Shown here: in pieces, positions 27,133 to 38,026 of the stretch | Numbering within the stretch: position 1 is the stretch's first letter | Layout of the letters: the number at the start of each line of letters is the position of its first letter | Assembly (NCBI RefSeq): GCF_003201935.1 | Contig: NZ_QJJL01000002.1 | Location: forward strand, 806,001 to 870,000 | Direction: 5' to 3' | Length of the DNA stretch: 64,000 bases | Source: Loktanella sp. PT4BL | Lineage (GTDB): Bacteria > Pseudomonadota > Alphaproteobacteria > Rhodobacterales > Rhodobacteraceae | The notes under the pieces: model-generated | The model's input: only the letters and a program-made list of their open reading frames with translations | What the model was told of the DNA's origin: nothing | Database searches by the model: none | Made by a program: the position numbers and the translations under genes

Positions 27133-28136
27133 CAGTCAATCCGCAGACCTTGAGCATCAAAGCGGTGGAGTTCGTGCATCCGCGGATTCAGATGGATCGT
27201 GTCACCATGCGTCAGGTTGATGTCGCCAATTGCACGGACAGTGATCGTCTCTGTCAGACCAGTATTGTGGATATGGAAGAACGTATCAGAACCAAGGTGT
27301 TCGGCCACGCCGACAGAGCCCTGCCACATGCCGTCGCTTTCGACCACGTCGATATGCTCGGGGCGAATTCCGATCGTGGCCGCATCATGCTTGGCAGCCT
27401 CTTCGCCACCGATCAGGTTCATCTTGGGTGAGCCAATAAAGCCTGCCACAAAAGTGTTGCGCGGGCGGCGGTAGAGTTCGAGCGGAGAGCCGACCTGTTC
27501 GATCACACCGGCCTGCAAGACCACGATCTTGTCGGCCATTGTCATCGCTTCGACCTGATCGTGGGTCACGTAAACCATGGTCGTCTTGAGCTTTTTATGC
27601 AGCTCGGAGATTTCCATCCGCATGCCAACACGCAAAGCCGCATCAAGGTTGGACAAAGGTTCGTCGAACAGGAAGGCCGAAGGTTCGCGTACAATGGCAC
27701 GGCCAATCGCCACGCGCTGACGCTGACCACCAGACAACTGCCCGGGACGCCGGTCGATATAATCGGCAAGGTTCAGCACCTCGGCTGCGGCATTCACGCG
27801 GCGGTCAATTTCGGCGGGGTCCATCTTGGCCATCCGCAACGGGAAAGCGATGTTCTTGCGCACCGACATATGCGGGTAAAGCGCATAGGACTGGAACACC
27901 ATCGCAAGGCCGCGCTTGGCGGGTACCAGATCGGTGGCGTCTTTGCCGTCGATCTCGATATGGCCCGATGAGATGTCCTCAAGCCCTGCGATCAGCCGCA
28001 AAAGTGTGGATTTACCGCAGCCAGATGGGCCGACAAAGACCGTGAACTCGCCATCGTGGATGGTCAGATCAAGCGGTGGAATGACCTGTACGTCGCCAAA
28101 AGACTTGGTCACCTGCTTCAGTTCGATTTGTCCCAT
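27132..28136 (-). CDS. smoK: Polyol ABC transporter ATP-binding protein (SmoK-like)
   Basis: A 334-residue ATPase of the MalK/UgpC type. Walker [10 protein letters not shown] (about 37-45), signature [15 protein letters not shown], Walker [14 protein letters not shown] and the H-loop [11 protein letters not shown] are all intact. A C-terminal OB/TOBE regulatory domain (residues 240-334) follows. It energises the SmoFG permease for sorbitol and mannitol uptake. Confidence 0.94.
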   Translation of the reverse strand: MGQIELKQVTKSFGDVQVIPPLDLTIHDGEFTVFVGPSGCGKSTLLRLIAGLEDISSGHIEIDGKDATDLVPAKRGLAMVFQSYALYPHMSVRKNIAFPLRMAKMDPAEIDRRVNAAAEVLNLADYIDRRPGQLSGGQRQRVAIGRAIVREPSAFLFDEPLSNLDAALRVGMRMEISELHKKLKTTMVYVTHDQVEAMTMADKIVVLQAGVIEQVGSPLELYRRPRNTFVAGFIGSPKMNLIGGEEAAKHDAATIGIRPEHIDVVESDGMWQGSVGVAEHLGSDTFFHIHNTGLTETITVRAIGDINLTHGDTIHLNPRMHELHRFDAQGLRID

Positions 28137-28148
28137 GTCTACAGTTCC

Positions 28149-28979
28149 TTATTTCACCGCGCCGAACGTCAGGCCGCGGACAAGTTGTTTCTGGCTGAAC
28201 CAGCCAAGGATGAGGATCGGCGCAATCGCCATGGTCGAAGCCGCACTGAGCTTGGCAAAGAACAGACCCTCGGGGCTGGAATAGCTGGCGATAAAGGCGG
28301 TCAATGGTGCGGCGTTGACGGCTGTCAGGTTCAGGGTCCAGAAGGCCTCGTTCCATGCCAGAATGAAGTTGAGCAACATGGTCGACGCAATGCCCGGGAT
28401 TGCCATTGGCGTGAGCACATAGAGCAGTTCCTGTGGCAAGGTTGCACCGTCCATGCGGGCCGCCTCAAGGATTTCGCCGGGAATTTCCTTGAAGTAGGTA
28501 TAGAGCATCCAGACGATAATCGGCAGGTTGATCAGCATCAGGACAACCACCAGACCGGCACGGCTATCCAGAAGTCCCAGCTGGATGAACAGCAGGTAGA
28601 TCGGATAAAGCACACCCACCGCAGGCAACATCTTGGTCGAGAGCATCCAGAGCAGGATGTCTTTCGTCCGCTTGGATGGCACAAACGCCATCGACCAGGC
28701 AGCGGGAACCGCAATCGCAACACCTATCAGCGTCGACAGACCCGCGATGATGATCGAGTTCCACAAGAAGCGGGCATAGTCCGAGCGCTCCAACACAACA
28801 CGGTAGTTTTCGAGCGTCCAATCAAACCCGAGAAAGATCGGCGGCGCCGCAATCGCCTGTGCTTCGGTCTTGAAGCTGGTCAGGATCGTCCAGAGGATCG
28901 GAAAGAAGATCAGCAGGCCAATCGCCCATGCGGCGGTGGTGTTGAGAAGCTTCCGGCGGGGGGTAACAGAGCGTGCCAT
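28149..28979 (-). CDS. smoG: Polyol ABC transporter permease (SmoG-like, MalG type)
   Basis: A 276-residue inner-membrane permease with six spans. The EAA loop LEAARMDGATLPQELLYVLTPMAIPGI sits about two-thirds along. It starts 4 bases after smoF and ends 12 bases before smoK. Confidence 0.92.
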   Translation of the reverse strand: MARSVTPRRKLLNTTAAWAIGLLIFFPILWTILTSFKTEAQAIAAPPIFLGFDWTLENYRVVLERSDYARFLWNSIIIAGLSTLIGVAIAVPAAWSMAFVPSKRTKDILLWMLSTKMLPAVGVLYPIYLLFIQLGLLDSRAGLVVVLMLINLPIIVWMLYTYFKEIPGEILEAARMDGATLPQELLYVLTPMAIPGIASTMLLNFILAWNEAFWTLNLTAVNAAPLTAFIASYSSPEGLFFAKLSAASTMAIAPILILGWFSQKQLVRGLTFGAVK

Positions 28980-28983
28980 GATA

Positions 28984-29847
<864 letters not shown>

Positions 29848-29930
29848 TTGGATGCATCTCCTCTGGTCACAACCACGGAATAATTACGCGTTGTTGTCAG
29901 GTGAAAGTGTAAGTGCAGAAGGGTTTTGCA

Positions 29931-29961
29931 CCAAGGGGCAGCTACGGGTACTGCCCCTTGG
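29931..29961 (-). promoter_or_regulatory. Stem-loop between smoE and smoF
   Basis: An 11-bp perfect stem (CCAAGGGGCAG with CTGCCCCTTGG) and a 9-base loop lie just after the smoE stop, with no U-tract. By analogy with malE-malF, such hairpins protect the 3' end of the binding-protein mRNA, so that this subunit is made in excess over the permease. Confidence 0.6.
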
Positions 29962-29974
29962 CCTGGGAGGAGTG

Positions 29975-31288
29975 CTAGCGGTAGCCAGCAGCTTCCATTG
30001 CTTCGTTGGTGATCGCCTGAGCTTTGGCGAGCGCCTCTTCGACAGTCTGCTGACCGGCATATGCGGCAGAGAATTCCTGGCTTACTTCCGACGCAATGCC
30101 TGCAAACTCCGGGATCGCAGCGAACTGAACACCAACATATGGGCTTGGCTCAACGGTCGAGTTGTTCGGATCAGCCGACAGGATCGAGTCCAGCGTCATC
30201 TGCGCGAAAGGCACCGCCTGGTAGTTGGGGTTTTCGTACAGGGATGTACGCGCACCGGGAGGAACGTTTGCCCAGCCTTCGTTGGCTGCAACCAGCTCGA
30301 TGTAGTCCTTGGACGTGGCCCACTCGATGAACTGCTTGGCTTCTGCTTCCTGCTGTGTGCCCGCAGGAATTGCCAGCGCCCATGCCCAGAGCCAGTTGGA
30401 ACGCTTGCCCAGACCGTTGTCAGGTGCCAGTGCGAAACCAACGCTGTCAGCAACAGTCGAGTCAGCGCCTGTCACGAAGGATGCCGCAACAGTCGCGTCA
30501 ATCCACATGCCGCACTTGCCCTGGTTGAACAGCGACAGGTTTTCGTTAAAGCCGTTGGTCGCGTAACCGGCAGGGCCGCTTTCATCCATCATGCCCTTGA
30601 AGAAGTTCAGCGTGTTCGCCCAAGCTTCTGTGTCGAACTGTGCGTTCCAGTCCATGTCGAACCAGCGTGCGCCGAAAGAGTTGGACATTGCTGTGATGAA
30701 AGCACCGCCCTCACCCCAACCGGCCTTGCCGCGCAGGCAGATACCGTTGATTTCGGCGTCGCGGTCAGTCATCGCAGCCGCGGCTTCGCGGATGAATGTC
30801 CATGTCGGCGCAGTTGGCATTTCCAGGCCAGCGGCTTCCATCAGGTCTGTGCGATACATGACCATTGAGCTTTCGCCGTAGAATGGCGCTGCAAAAAGTG
30901 TCCCGTCATAGGAAAGACCGCCGGCCATCGCAGGCAGGATATCGGCCGCATCGTATTCTGCGGACAGATCATCCAGTGCAACCAGCCAGCCGTTTGCACC
31001 CCAGATCGGTGTTTCGTACATGCCGATAGTCATGATGTCGAACTGACCACCGTTTGTGGTGATGTCAGTTGTTACGCGCTGGCGCAGAACGTTTTCTTCC
31101 AGCGTCACCCATTCAACGGCGATCCCTGTTTCTGCAGTGAATTGATCGGTGTAACCCTGCATACGGATCATGTCGCCGTTGTTCACGGTCGCGATGGTGA
31201 TCGTTGCGGAGTGTGCGTCTGCGAAAGCGCCGCCAGCTGTGACCAGCGTAAGCGCAGTGGCAGCACAAAGAGTGCTCTTCAAAGACAT
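29975..31288 (-). CDS. smoE: Polyol ABC transporter substrate-binding protein (SmoE-like)
   Basis: A 437-residue family 1 extracellular binding protein. A signal peptide (MSLKSTLCAATALTLVTAGGAFA) is likely cut before DAHSATITIATVNNGD. It continues with the MalE-like GMYETPIWGANGWL and FAAPFYGESSMVMYRTDL blocks. It captures sorbitol and mannitol in the periplasm. It is the first gene of the operon. The LacI-type operator lies 71 bases upstream. Confidence 0.92.
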   Translation of the reverse strand: MSLKSTLCAATALTLVTAGGAFADAHSATITIATVNNGDMIRMQGYTDQFTAETGIAVEWVTLEENVLRQRVTTDITTNGGQFDIMTIGMYETPIWGANGWLVALDDLSAEYDAADILPAMAGGLSYDGTLFAAPFYGESSMVMYRTDLMEAAGLEMPTAPTWTFIREAAAAMTDRDAEINGICLRGKAGWGEGGAFITAMSNSFGARWFDMDWNAQFDTEAWANTLNFFKGMMDESGPAGYATNGFNENLSLFNQGKCGMWIDATVAASFVTGADSTVADSVGFALAPDNGLGKRSNWLWAWALAIPAGTQQEAEAKQFIEWATSKDYIELVAANEGWANVPPGARTSLYENPNYQAVPFAQMTLDSILSADPNNSTVEPSPYVGVQFAAIPEFAGIASEVSQEFSAAYAGQQTVEEALAKAQAITNEAMEAAGYR

Positions 31289-31358
31289 CCGGTGTTCCTC
31301 CCTATTGGATGTGATGAACCCACGCTAAGGGAAAGAACAACGCGCCGTCAACTAAATT

Positions 31359-31372
31359 TTTACGCGCGTAAA
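31359..31372. promoter_or_regulatory. LacI-type operator of the polyol operon
   Basis: TTTACGCGCGTAAA is a perfect 14-bp palindrome between the regulator stop (31384) and the smoE start (31288). It has the CG-centred form typical of LacI-family sites. A two-mismatch copy precedes the regulator gene itself. Confidence 0.7.
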
Positions 31373-31383
31373 GTATTTAGAGG

Positions 31384-32409
31384 CTAGGCCGAGTCCCGCA
31401 GGACGAGCTTGCCCTCTATTCGCGTGCTTTTCCAAGGTGATACATCGCCGTCGATCGCCTCAAAAAGCGCCTCGGCGGCACGCTTCGAAACGGCGTCATA
31501 GTCATGTGAAATCGTCGTGAGCGGCGGGCAGGTATAGCGCGAATGCGGATGCCCGTCCTGCCCGGCCACACGAATCGTACAGTCAGGTCCGCGCCCCACA
31601 CGGACGTTCCGTTCATAACAGGCCGTTAAAAGACCGATCGCCAAACGGTCATTGCTGCACAGGACCGTATTGGTGCCAAAGCTCCGGTTCGCCAAGGCAT
31701 CATGCCCCCCCAGACGCCCGATCTCTTCAAAGCCCCAGCCTTCACCTTCAACCGAAATCACCTGCGGCGTATAGCCGAAGGTTTCCATGGCGGTCAGATA
31801 GGCTTGCCTGCGCCTGTGCGCGTTCGGGTTTGCCGGTGTCTTCATCTCGAAAAAGCAAGGGGGTTCGCCGGTGCGGCAGAGATAGTCCGTAATATGCGAT
31901 GTAAACTGAAAGTTATCCGATCCCACAAAGGCCAGACCCAGCTGATCCACGCTACTGTCAAAAATCAAAGTCGGCACATCCCGACAGAATTTCTCCAAGG
32001 CGACGCGGTCCGATGCGCGCCCCAAGGGTGCCAATAGAACACCTGCCGGCTTCATCGACCGAAGGTTGTCAAGAACCTCGACTTCGAGAGCAGGATCGCC
32101 ATGCGCGCTGAACAGCGTGGGCCGATAGCCCGCATCAAGACAGCGCTGTTCCAGGTTGCGCGCGATTTCGGCGAAATAAGGGTCTGTCAGCAATGGGACC
32201 ACAATCCCGACATTCTTGGTCAGCTTGCGGTTCTGGTTCATCGCGAAAATATTGGGCCGGTAGTCGTATTTCTCAACCGCCGCTTCGATCTTGGCACGGG
32301 TCGATTGGCGCACGCTGTCGGGATTGTTGAAGAACTTTGACACCGTCGGCCGCGAAATACCGCTGACGGCTGAAAACTCTTCCATATTCTTGATCTTTTT
32401 CTCGGCCAT
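31384..32409 (-). CDS. LacI-family regulator of the polyol operon
   Basis: 341 residues from ATG 32409 (AAAGGA upstream). A longer frame to 32472 exists, but it would run through the upstream operator copy. The helix-turn-helix MEEFSAVSGISRPTVSKFFNNPDSVRQSTR (about 9-38) ends in the hinge KYDYRPN. A periplasmic-binding-like sensor domain follows (VGIVVPLLTDPYFAEIARNLEQ, then the C-terminal YTCPPLTTISHDYD). It probably represses smoEFGKS-mtlK until a polyol binds, and represses its own gene. Confidence 0.9.
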   Translation of the reverse strand: MAEKKIKNMEEFSAVSGISRPTVSKFFNNPDSVRQSTRAKIEAAVEKYDYRPNIFAMNQNRKLTKNVGIVVPLLTDPYFAEIARNLEQRCLDAGYRPTLFSAHGDPALEVEVLDNLRSMKPAGVLLAPLGRASDRVALEKFCRDVPTLIFDSSVDQLGLAFVGSDNFQFTSHITDYLCRTGEPPCFFEMKTPANPNAHRRRQAYLTAMETFGYTPQVISVEGEGWGFEEIGRLGGHDALANRSFGTNTVLCSNDRLAIGLLTACYERNVRVGRGPDCTIRVAGQDGHPHSRYTCPPLTTISHDYDAVSKRAAEALFEAIDGDVSPWKSTRIEGKLVLRDSA

Positions 32410-32458
32410 CGCGACCCATCCTTTGTACCGAGCGCACTTTTCCATCGGAAACAATTTC

Positions 32459-32472
32459 TTTGCGCGCGTCAA
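32459..32472. promoter_or_regulatory. Near-copy of the polyol operator upstream of the regulator
   Basis: TTTGCGCGCGTCAA differs from TTTACGCGCGTAAA at two of 14 positions and lies 50 bases before the regulator start, which suggests autoregulation. Confidence 0.5.
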
Positions 32473-32507
32473 GAATGAAGTTTGATTAATCTTTTACAAG
32501 CCGAAAC

Positions 32508-32538
32508 AAAAAATGCGCCACGGTTTCCCGCGGCGCAT
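32508..32538 (-). terminator. Intrinsic terminator of the 5'-nucleotidase gene
   Basis: On the minus strand an 11-bp stem (one G-U pair) with a GAAA tetraloop (32513-32538) is followed by six T (32513-32508). It lies 22 bases after the stop of the 5'-nucleotidase gene. This is a textbook Rho-independent terminator that also insulates the regulator gene downstream. Confidence 0.88.
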
Positions 32539-32559
32539 CCGATGTTTCACCAAGTCAGC

Positions 32560-34122
32560 TTAGCGCATGGTAATGCGACCGTCCGTATAAGGCTGGTAGG
32601 GTGCGTTCGCGGCAAGGTACTCTGCCGTGACATCAGCCAGATCGGGGCCATAGTCATAGGCATTCATCGCATCCTCGAACATGCTGTAACCATCACCGCC
32701 ATTGCGCACGTAGTTGTTTGAAACCACGCCGTAGGTTGCTGCCAGATCAATCGGCGCGCCACCGACCATCACGTCAGAAATACGCGAACCGGGCGCTGCA
32801 GCAGCATCAACCGTAAAGGACATGCCTGCGACCTGAGGGAAGCGGCCTGCACCCTCTTCAATCTGGCCAACACCGTTTTCAAGCGCCGCGACGATATCTG
32901 CGCCAGTCACCTGAAAGGTCGACAGCGTGTTCTGGAAAGGAAGCACCGACAGCACTTCGCCCATGGTCACTTCACCGGCGTCGATGGTTGCGCGCAGACC
33001 GCCACCGTTCTGGATTGCGATCTGGATACCCTGATCCTTGACACGATCAAGCATCGCATCCGCCACAAGGTTGCCCATCGGGCATTCCATCGCACGGCAG
33101 ACTTCGCGGTCACCGGTGATCACATCTGCAGCCTCGGCGACAATGCGGGTCTTCATGACCTCGATAGGACCGGCCAGTTCGGCGACACGCGCAACTGCGG
33201 CTTCATCCTCAGCCACGCTGGCATCCAGCAGATATGTATCACCCGTCGCAGATGTCAGATTGCCGGCGTCGTCGAACACCAGTGTCAGATGACCAATGTA
33301 TTTTGAATAGGCATAGGCCTGCACAACGGGCACGTCACCAACCATCGTCGGATAGGCCATCGCACCTTCTTCGGTGTTTGAAAACAGCGTGTGCGAGTGA
33401 CCACCCACAACCGCATCAATGCCTGCAACACTTTCGGCAATCGCCATATCCTTAGTCACACCAACGTGGTTGAGCGCGATAATCTTGGTCACACCGTCCG
33501 CTTCCAGAGCCGCGACGTCCGCCGCAAGGCTCTCGGTCTCGGGTGTGAAAATCACGGCGTCCGACGGACTGGATGTTTCAGCCGTATCAACAGCCAGTGC
33601 CGAAATGATACCAATCCGCTCGCCACCGACTTCGAGAACGACGTGGTTGTCCACCTGCCCTGCCAGAATGTTCGAGCTTGAAACATCAATATTGCCCGAG
33701 ATTACAGGGAAGGACACAGCGTCAGTCAGCTTGCGCAGACCTTCGTCACCGTCATCGAATTCGTGGTTGCCAACCGCCATGACATCATAGCCGATCAGTT
33801 CCATGAATTCAGCTTCCACATCCCCTTTGTAGGTCGTGTACATCAGGCTGCCCTGATACTGGTCGCCTGCATCAAGAAGAATGACGTTTTCGCCAGCCAA
33901 CTCTTCGCGCAATTCGTTGATTTTCGTAATCACCCGCGCGATCCCGCCAAAGCATTCACCAGCCGCGTTATCTTCGGCACTACAGGTGGAATCGAAGCGG
34001 TTGATCGGCTCGATCCGGCTATGCAGGTCATTGGTGTGAATAACGTGCAAAGTATAATCAGCCATAGCTGTGCTTGCCATCATGGCCATGGCACAGGTCG
34101 TTGTCATGATACGTAACATCAT
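32560..34122 (-). CDS. Secreted 5'-nucleotidase / 2',3'-cyclic phosphodiesterase (UshA-like)
   Basis: A 520-residue periplasmic enzyme. The signal peptide ends around STAMA, before DYTLHVIHTNDLHSRIEP. The metallophosphatase domain has the metal motifs HTNDLHS, DAGDQYQG, VGNHEFDDG, NHVG and GGHSH. The C-terminal nucleotide-binding domain includes AIQNGGGLRATIDAGEVTMGEVLSVLPFQNTL and NNYVRNGGDGYSMF. It dephosphorylates extracellular nucleotides for phosphate and nucleoside recovery, a natural partner to the salvage operon at 48729-53214. The gene is monocistronic with its own terminator. Confidence 0.93.
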   Translation of the reverse strand: MMLRIMTTTCAMAMMASTAMADYTLHVIHTNDLHSRIEPINRFDSTCSAEDNAAGECFGGIARVITKINELREELAGENVILLDAGDQYQGSLMYTTYKGDVEAEFMELIGYDVMAVGNHEFDDGDEGLRKLTDAVSFPVISGNIDVSSSNILAGQVDNHVVLEVGGERIGIISALAVDTAETSSPSDAVIFTPETESLAADVAALEADGVTKIIALNHVGVTKDMAIAESVAGIDAVVGGHSHTLFSNTEEGAMAYPTMVGDVPVVQAYAYSKYIGHLTLVFDDAGNLTSATGDTYLLDASVAEDEAAVARVAELAGPIEVMKTRIVAEAADVITGDREVCRAMECPMGNLVADAMLDRVKDQGIQIAIQNGGGLRATIDAGEVTMGEVLSVLPFQNTLSTFQVTGADIVAALENGVGQIEEGAGRFPQVAGMSFTVDAAAAPGSRISDVMVGGAPIDLAATYGVVSNNYVRNGGDGYSMFEDAMNAYDYGPDLADVTAEYLAANAPYQPYTDGRITMR

Positions 34123-34273
34123 AGGTCTAGGTCCCCCAAGGTTGGAATGTTGTCAGAGTGGCGAGGCGATTTGCGAGAGTCAAATTTAATAACTGCCTAG
34201 TTTAGTGGCCCTTGCGTCAACTGACTGTGCGTGGATGCTTGACCAACGCATGTGTAAAAGCCATGACACGCCC

Positions 34274-34603
34274 ATGCTGATTTATAAAATATTCCGGGCC
34301 GATGAATGGGCCGCCCTGCAGGCCGCTGGCGAAACCGTCGGTGCACCAATTGATGTGGCAGATGGCTATATCCATTTCTCGACCGCTGCGACCGTGGCCG
34401 AGACGGCGGCCAAATACTTTTCCGGCGTTGAAGGGCTGGTGCTTTTGGCGGTCGAGGCCGACACGCTGGACCCGCTGAAATGGGAGCCCGCGCGCGAAGG
34501 TGTGCTCTTCCCACATCTTTACCGCAAACTGCGCATGGACGATGTGGTATGGAGCAAGCCACTGCCTGTGGTGGACGGCGTGCATCAGTTTCCGGAGCTG
34601 TGA
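34274..34603 (+). CDS. DUF952 family protein
   Basis: 109 residues from ATG 34274 ([19 protein letters not shown]). [20 protein letters not shown] and [13 protein letters not shown] identify DUF952, a small fold of unknown function related to ADP-ribosyltransferase-like proteins. Its stop shares one base with the pyrD start (TGATG), so the two are co-translated, an arrangement I associate with this bacterial group. Confidence 0.88.
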   Translation: MLIYKIFRADEWAALQAAGETVGAPIDVADGYIHFSTAATVAETAAKYFSGVEGLVLLAVEADTLDPLKWEPAREGVLFPHLYRKLRMDDVVWSKPLPVVDGVHQFPEL

Positions 34604-35655
34604 TGAAGGCGCTAGAACAAATCGGTCTGCCCGCGCTGCGCCTGCTTGACCCCGAGACAGCACATGGCCTCGCGCTCAAGGCGTTGAACGCCGGGCTTGG
34701 TCCGCGCAGCGGTCCCGTGACGTCCCCGCGATTGCGCACCACCTTGGCCGGACTGGACCTGCCGAACCCTGTCGGTCTTGCCGCCGGTTTTGACAAGAAC
34801 GCCACCGCTTTGCACGCCCTGTCCAAAACCGGTTTTGGCTTTCTTGAGGTCGGCGCCGCAACCCCCCGCCCCCAGCCCGGCAACCCGAAACCGCGCCTCT
34901 TTCGCCTGACCCAGGATCAGGCCGCGATAAACCGCTTCGGGTTCAACAACGACGGGATGGAGGCGATTGCCGCCCGCCTTGCCCAGCGGCCTAAAGGTAC
35001 CGTGATCGGCCTCAACCTTGGGGCCAACAAGGATAGTGCCGACAAGGCCGCAGATTTCGCAACGGTGCTGACGCGCTGCGGTCCGGTCGTGGACTTTGCG
35101 ACTGTCAATGTCTCCTCGCCCAACACCGAAAAGCTGCGTGATCTGCAGGGCAAGGCCGCCCTTGCCGCGTTGCTGGACGGGGTGATGGAGGCACGCGCGG
35201 CATTGGTTGACCCGATCCCTGTATTCCTGAAAATCGCACCGGACCTCAGCGCCGATGAAATTGCCGAAGTGGCCGAGGTCGCAAATGCGTCAGGCATTGA
35301 TGCGATCATCGCCACGAACACCACACTTGATCGCGCGGGTCTGCATGGGCCGCATAAGGCGGAAATGGGCGGGCTCTCCGGCCAACCGCTGTTTGAAAAA
35401 TCCACGCGGGTGCTCGCGCAACTGGCAGGGCTGACGACACTGCCGATTATCGGTGTGGGCGGCGTTGGATCGGCGGAGCAGGCCTATCAGAAAATCCGCG
35501 CAGGAGCCTCTGCGGTGCAGCTTTACACAGCCCTTGTCTACAGCGGCATTTCCCTCGCAGGTGAGATCGCACAAGGCCTCGACACTCTGCTGCAACGTGA
35601 TGGTTTCGCGACTGTCGCCGACGCTGTGGGATCAGGGCGCGGCGACTGGACTTGA
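34603..35655 (+). CDS. pyrD: Dihydroorotate dehydrogenase (quinone), class 2
   Basis: A 350-residue flavoenzyme of de novo pyrimidine synthesis. Start [28 protein letters not shown] gives the membrane-associating N-terminal helices of class 2. [47 protein letters not shown] and VNVSSPNT (catalytic Ser) follow. It passes electrons to ubiquinone at the inner membrane. It overlaps the MATE gene by 24 bases, convergent. Confidence 0.96.
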   Translation: MKALEQIGLPALRLLDPETAHGLALKALNAGLGPRSGPVTSPRLRTTLAGLDLPNPVGLAAGFDKNATALHALSKTGFGFLEVGAATPRPQPGNPKPRLFRLTQDQAAINRFGFNNDGMEAIAARLAQRPKGTVIGLNLGANKDSADKAADFATVLTRCGPVVDFATVNVSSPNTEKLRDLQGKAALAALLDGVMEARAALVDPIPVFLKIAPDLSADEIAEVAEVANASGIDAIIATNTTLDRAGLHGPHKAEMGGLSGQPLFEKSTRVLAQLAGLTTLPIIGVGGVGSAEQAYQKIRAGASAVQLYTALVYSGISLAGEIAQGLDTLLQRDGFATVADAVGSGRGDWT

Positions 35656-36969
35656 GCGTGGCCTGTCGGCCTCGGCCTCGAGCGCGGGGTATCTCCACGC
35701 CAGCGTTGCACCGCGCACCACGAAATTGAGCAACAAGCCAATCCAGAGCCCGTGGTTTTGGAAAAGTGCCATCAGCGGCAACACCGTGGCGAAATAGACC
35801 AGCGCGGAAATCACCATCATGTTGCGCATGTCCTTGGTGCGGGTGGCACCGATGAAAATCCCGTCCAGCATCCATGCCGCGACGCCTACAATCGGGGCCA
35901 GCACCATATAGGGCAGGTAAATGCGCGCGACCTCGCGCACTTCGGGTGCAGTTGTCATGACATCAATCACCCGCCCGCCAAAGAGCGCGAAACTCAGCGC
36001 GAGGATTGCACAAACAATGCCGCCCCACAGACTGCTTAATAGCGCGCTGCGCCGCAACGCGGCCCGCACACGCGCGCCCAGCGCCTGACCGACGAGCGCC
36101 TCTGCAGAGAAAGCGAACCCGTCAAGCGCGTAGGCGGTGACCTGCAAAAACTGCATCAGGATCTGGTTGGCGGCCAATTGCACATCGCCAAAGTCCGCGC
36201 CGAAGAACAGGAAGCTCACAAAGATCGCCTGCAAAAGCACCGAGCGGATCAGGATGTCGGAGTTGACCAGCGCCATGTGCCGCAGCCGTATCAGATCGAA
36301 CACCCGCGCCGCCGACAACCAGGCAGCACGCCCAAAGACACTGCGGCAAAACCACAGCCCCAACACCAGACCGCCCCATTCCGCTATGAACGTGGCCCAA
36401 GCCACCCCCTCAACACCCCAGCTCAGTTGCAGGCCAAGCCAGAAACTCAGGGCAATATTCGCTCCATTCATCCCCACCTGAATGACCAGCACCGCCCGCG
36501 TGCGTTCCTGCGCGATCAGCCAGCCGGTAATACCATAAAGCGCAATTGTGGCAGGGGCAGACCAGACGCGGATGACCATATAGTCGCGCGCCAAGGCTTC
36601 CACCTCGGCGCTTGCAGGGGATATCCAGAAGGCGGCGTTGAAAATCACCACCTGCGCGATGATCATGACAAGGCCCGCCGATATGCCGATCAAGAGCGCG
36701 CGCGACAAAAGCGCATCTACCTCATCCCTGTCCCCTGCCCCGCTTGCCTGAGATGTCAGGCCCGTAGTCCCCATGCGCAGGAAACCGAAAATCCAGTAGA
36801 TCGCGGACAGGATAATCGCGCCGATGCCCACTGCGCCAATCGGTGCGGCCTCGCCCAACTGCCCGACAACAGCGGTATCGACCACACCGAGGATCGGGAC
36901 CGTCGCATTCGACAGCACAATCGGCAAGGCAATTGCAAGCACCCGTTTGTGGGTGAGTGCGCTAGCCAT
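35632..36969 (-). CDS. MATE-family efflux transporter (DinF-like)
   Basis: A 445-residue protein with about 12 membrane spans and the MATE start [27 protein letters not shown]. Such exporters use proton or sodium gradients to expel drugs or metabolites; the substrate is unknown. Its start overlaps the stop of the upstream thioesterase gene by 8 bases, so three genes (two thioesterases, then this) form one unit. Confidence 0.9.
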   Translation of the reverse strand: MASALTHKRVLAIALPIVLSNATVPILGVVDTAVVGQLGEAAPIGAVGIGAIILSAIYWIFGFLRMGTTGLTSQASGAGDRDEVDALLSRALLIGISAGLVMIIAQVVIFNAAFWISPASAEVEALARDYMVIRVWSAPATIALYGITGWLIAQERTRAVLVIQVGMNGANIALSFWLGLQLSWGVEGVAWATFIAEWGGLVLGLWFCRSVFGRAAWLSAARVFDLIRLRHMALVNSDILIRSVLLQAIFVSFLFFGADFGDVQLAANQILMQFLQVTAYALDGFAFSAEALVGQALGARVRAALRRSALLSSLWGGIVCAILALSFALFGGRVIDVMTTAPEVREVARIYLPYMVLAPIVGVAAWMLDGIFIGATRTKDMRNMMVISALVYFATVLPLMALFQNHGLWIGLLLNFVVRGATLAWRYPALEAEADRPRSSPVAAP

Positions 36970-37456
36970 CGCGTTCGGGCATCAGGAAATGACCCGTGGC
37001 AGAGGCAAAAAGACGACTGCGGTTATCCTGCCATGTTTCGACATGGACAGAGGCATAGCGCCGGCCCGAACGGTTGACACGCGCACGCGCATAGGCATCG
37101 CGCGGCAGACCCGACCGCAGATAATCGACGGTAAAGTCGATCGTCTTTGGCAGTTGAATGCGCGGCGCATCGTCCGTGTACTTGCCCGCCTCCATATCCT
37201 CCCAGATCATGGCCCAACTCAGTTCAACAATCGCGGTCACTTCCAGAAAGGCGGCCGTGACACCGCCGTGCAAGGCCGGCAACATCGGGTTGCCGATCAG
37301 TTTATCATCGTAGGGAAGAATAGCGGTCAGCTCATCGCCGCGCCGGTCAATCTTGATCCCCAGAAACTGGATATAGGGCACGCCTGCGACCAGCGTAGCA
37401 AGGGTCGCATCGCGGCGCTGTTTGATGACTTGCACGGGTTCAGGGCGACGGCTCAT
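36962..37456 (-). CDS. PaaI/hotdog-fold thioesterase, second copy
   Basis: 164 residues with a hotdog fold. The active-site block [21 protein letters not shown] carries the HGG motif, and [27 protein letters not shown] is the usual central strand set. It probably hydrolyses an acyl-CoA thioester. It is coupled to the sister gene upstream by ATGA and to the MATE gene downstream. Confidence 0.85.
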   Translation of the reverse strand: MSRRPEPVQVIKQRRDATLATLVAGVPYIQFLGIKIDRRGDELTAILPYDDKLIGNPMLPALHGGVTAAFLEVTAIVELSWAMIWEDMEAGKYTDDAPRIQLPKTIDFTVDYLRSGLPRDAYARARVNRSGRRYASVHVETWQDNRSRLFASATGHFLMPERDG

Positions 37457-37893
37457 GATTTGCCCCTTTCAATCGTAAAGGCGCCCGTTGCCGTGGCGAC
37501 CGGGCGCGAGGGGTCTGCATCCACAGCCGTGGCGCGCACAAAAGCAACCGAACGGGTCACGTGATAGCACTCTGCCGTCGCCGTGATCCGGTCACCGGGG
37601 GTGGCGGGGCGCATATAGTCGATGCGCAAATCCAGCGTCGCCGTCGCAAGTGCTGCCGCCGGATGCGCCATCACGGCCGCCCCTGCGCAGGTATCCATAA
37701 GCGCCGAAACAGCGCCTCCGTGGATGACCCCTGTTTCGGGATCACCGATGAAACGGGCATCATAATCCATGGCGATCACAGCCTTGCCGTCATCAATTTC
37801 GGTCACCTGCATGCCCAAGGCCTGGGCATGCGGGATTGCGGCAATAAACTGGCGGGCCAATTTATCGCGGCGGGTTTTCTGCGCATCAGACAT
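37453..37893 (-). CDS. PaaI/hotdog-fold thioesterase, first copy
   Basis: 146 residues. [25 protein letters not shown] carries the HGG motif and an Asp near the catalytic position. [36 protein letters not shown] is typical of PaaI-type enzymes. It shares a recognisable layout with the adjacent copy, though identity is low, so the pair is an old duplication or a heterodimer. The substrate is not deducible; the nearby beta-oxidation genes suggest acyl-CoA turnover. Confidence 0.87.
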   Translation of the reverse strand: MSDAQKTRRDKLARQFIAAIPHAQALGMQVTEIDDGKAVIAMDYDARFIGDPETGVIHGGAVSALMDTCAGAAVMAHPAAALATATLDLRIDYMRPATPGDRITATAECYHVTRSVAFVRATAVDADPSRPVATATGAFTIERGKS

Positions 37894-38026
37894 GTGTGCT
37901 CCTGAAAGGTTCTTGAGATGGGTAACGCTGAATTGCGGTTTTGACCACCTCTACGCGCCTGGTGGCTAGCAATCCATATTGCCCCGTTTCTTTGTTGCCG
38001 CTACCATTGCGCCGAGGGAGAAGCAG

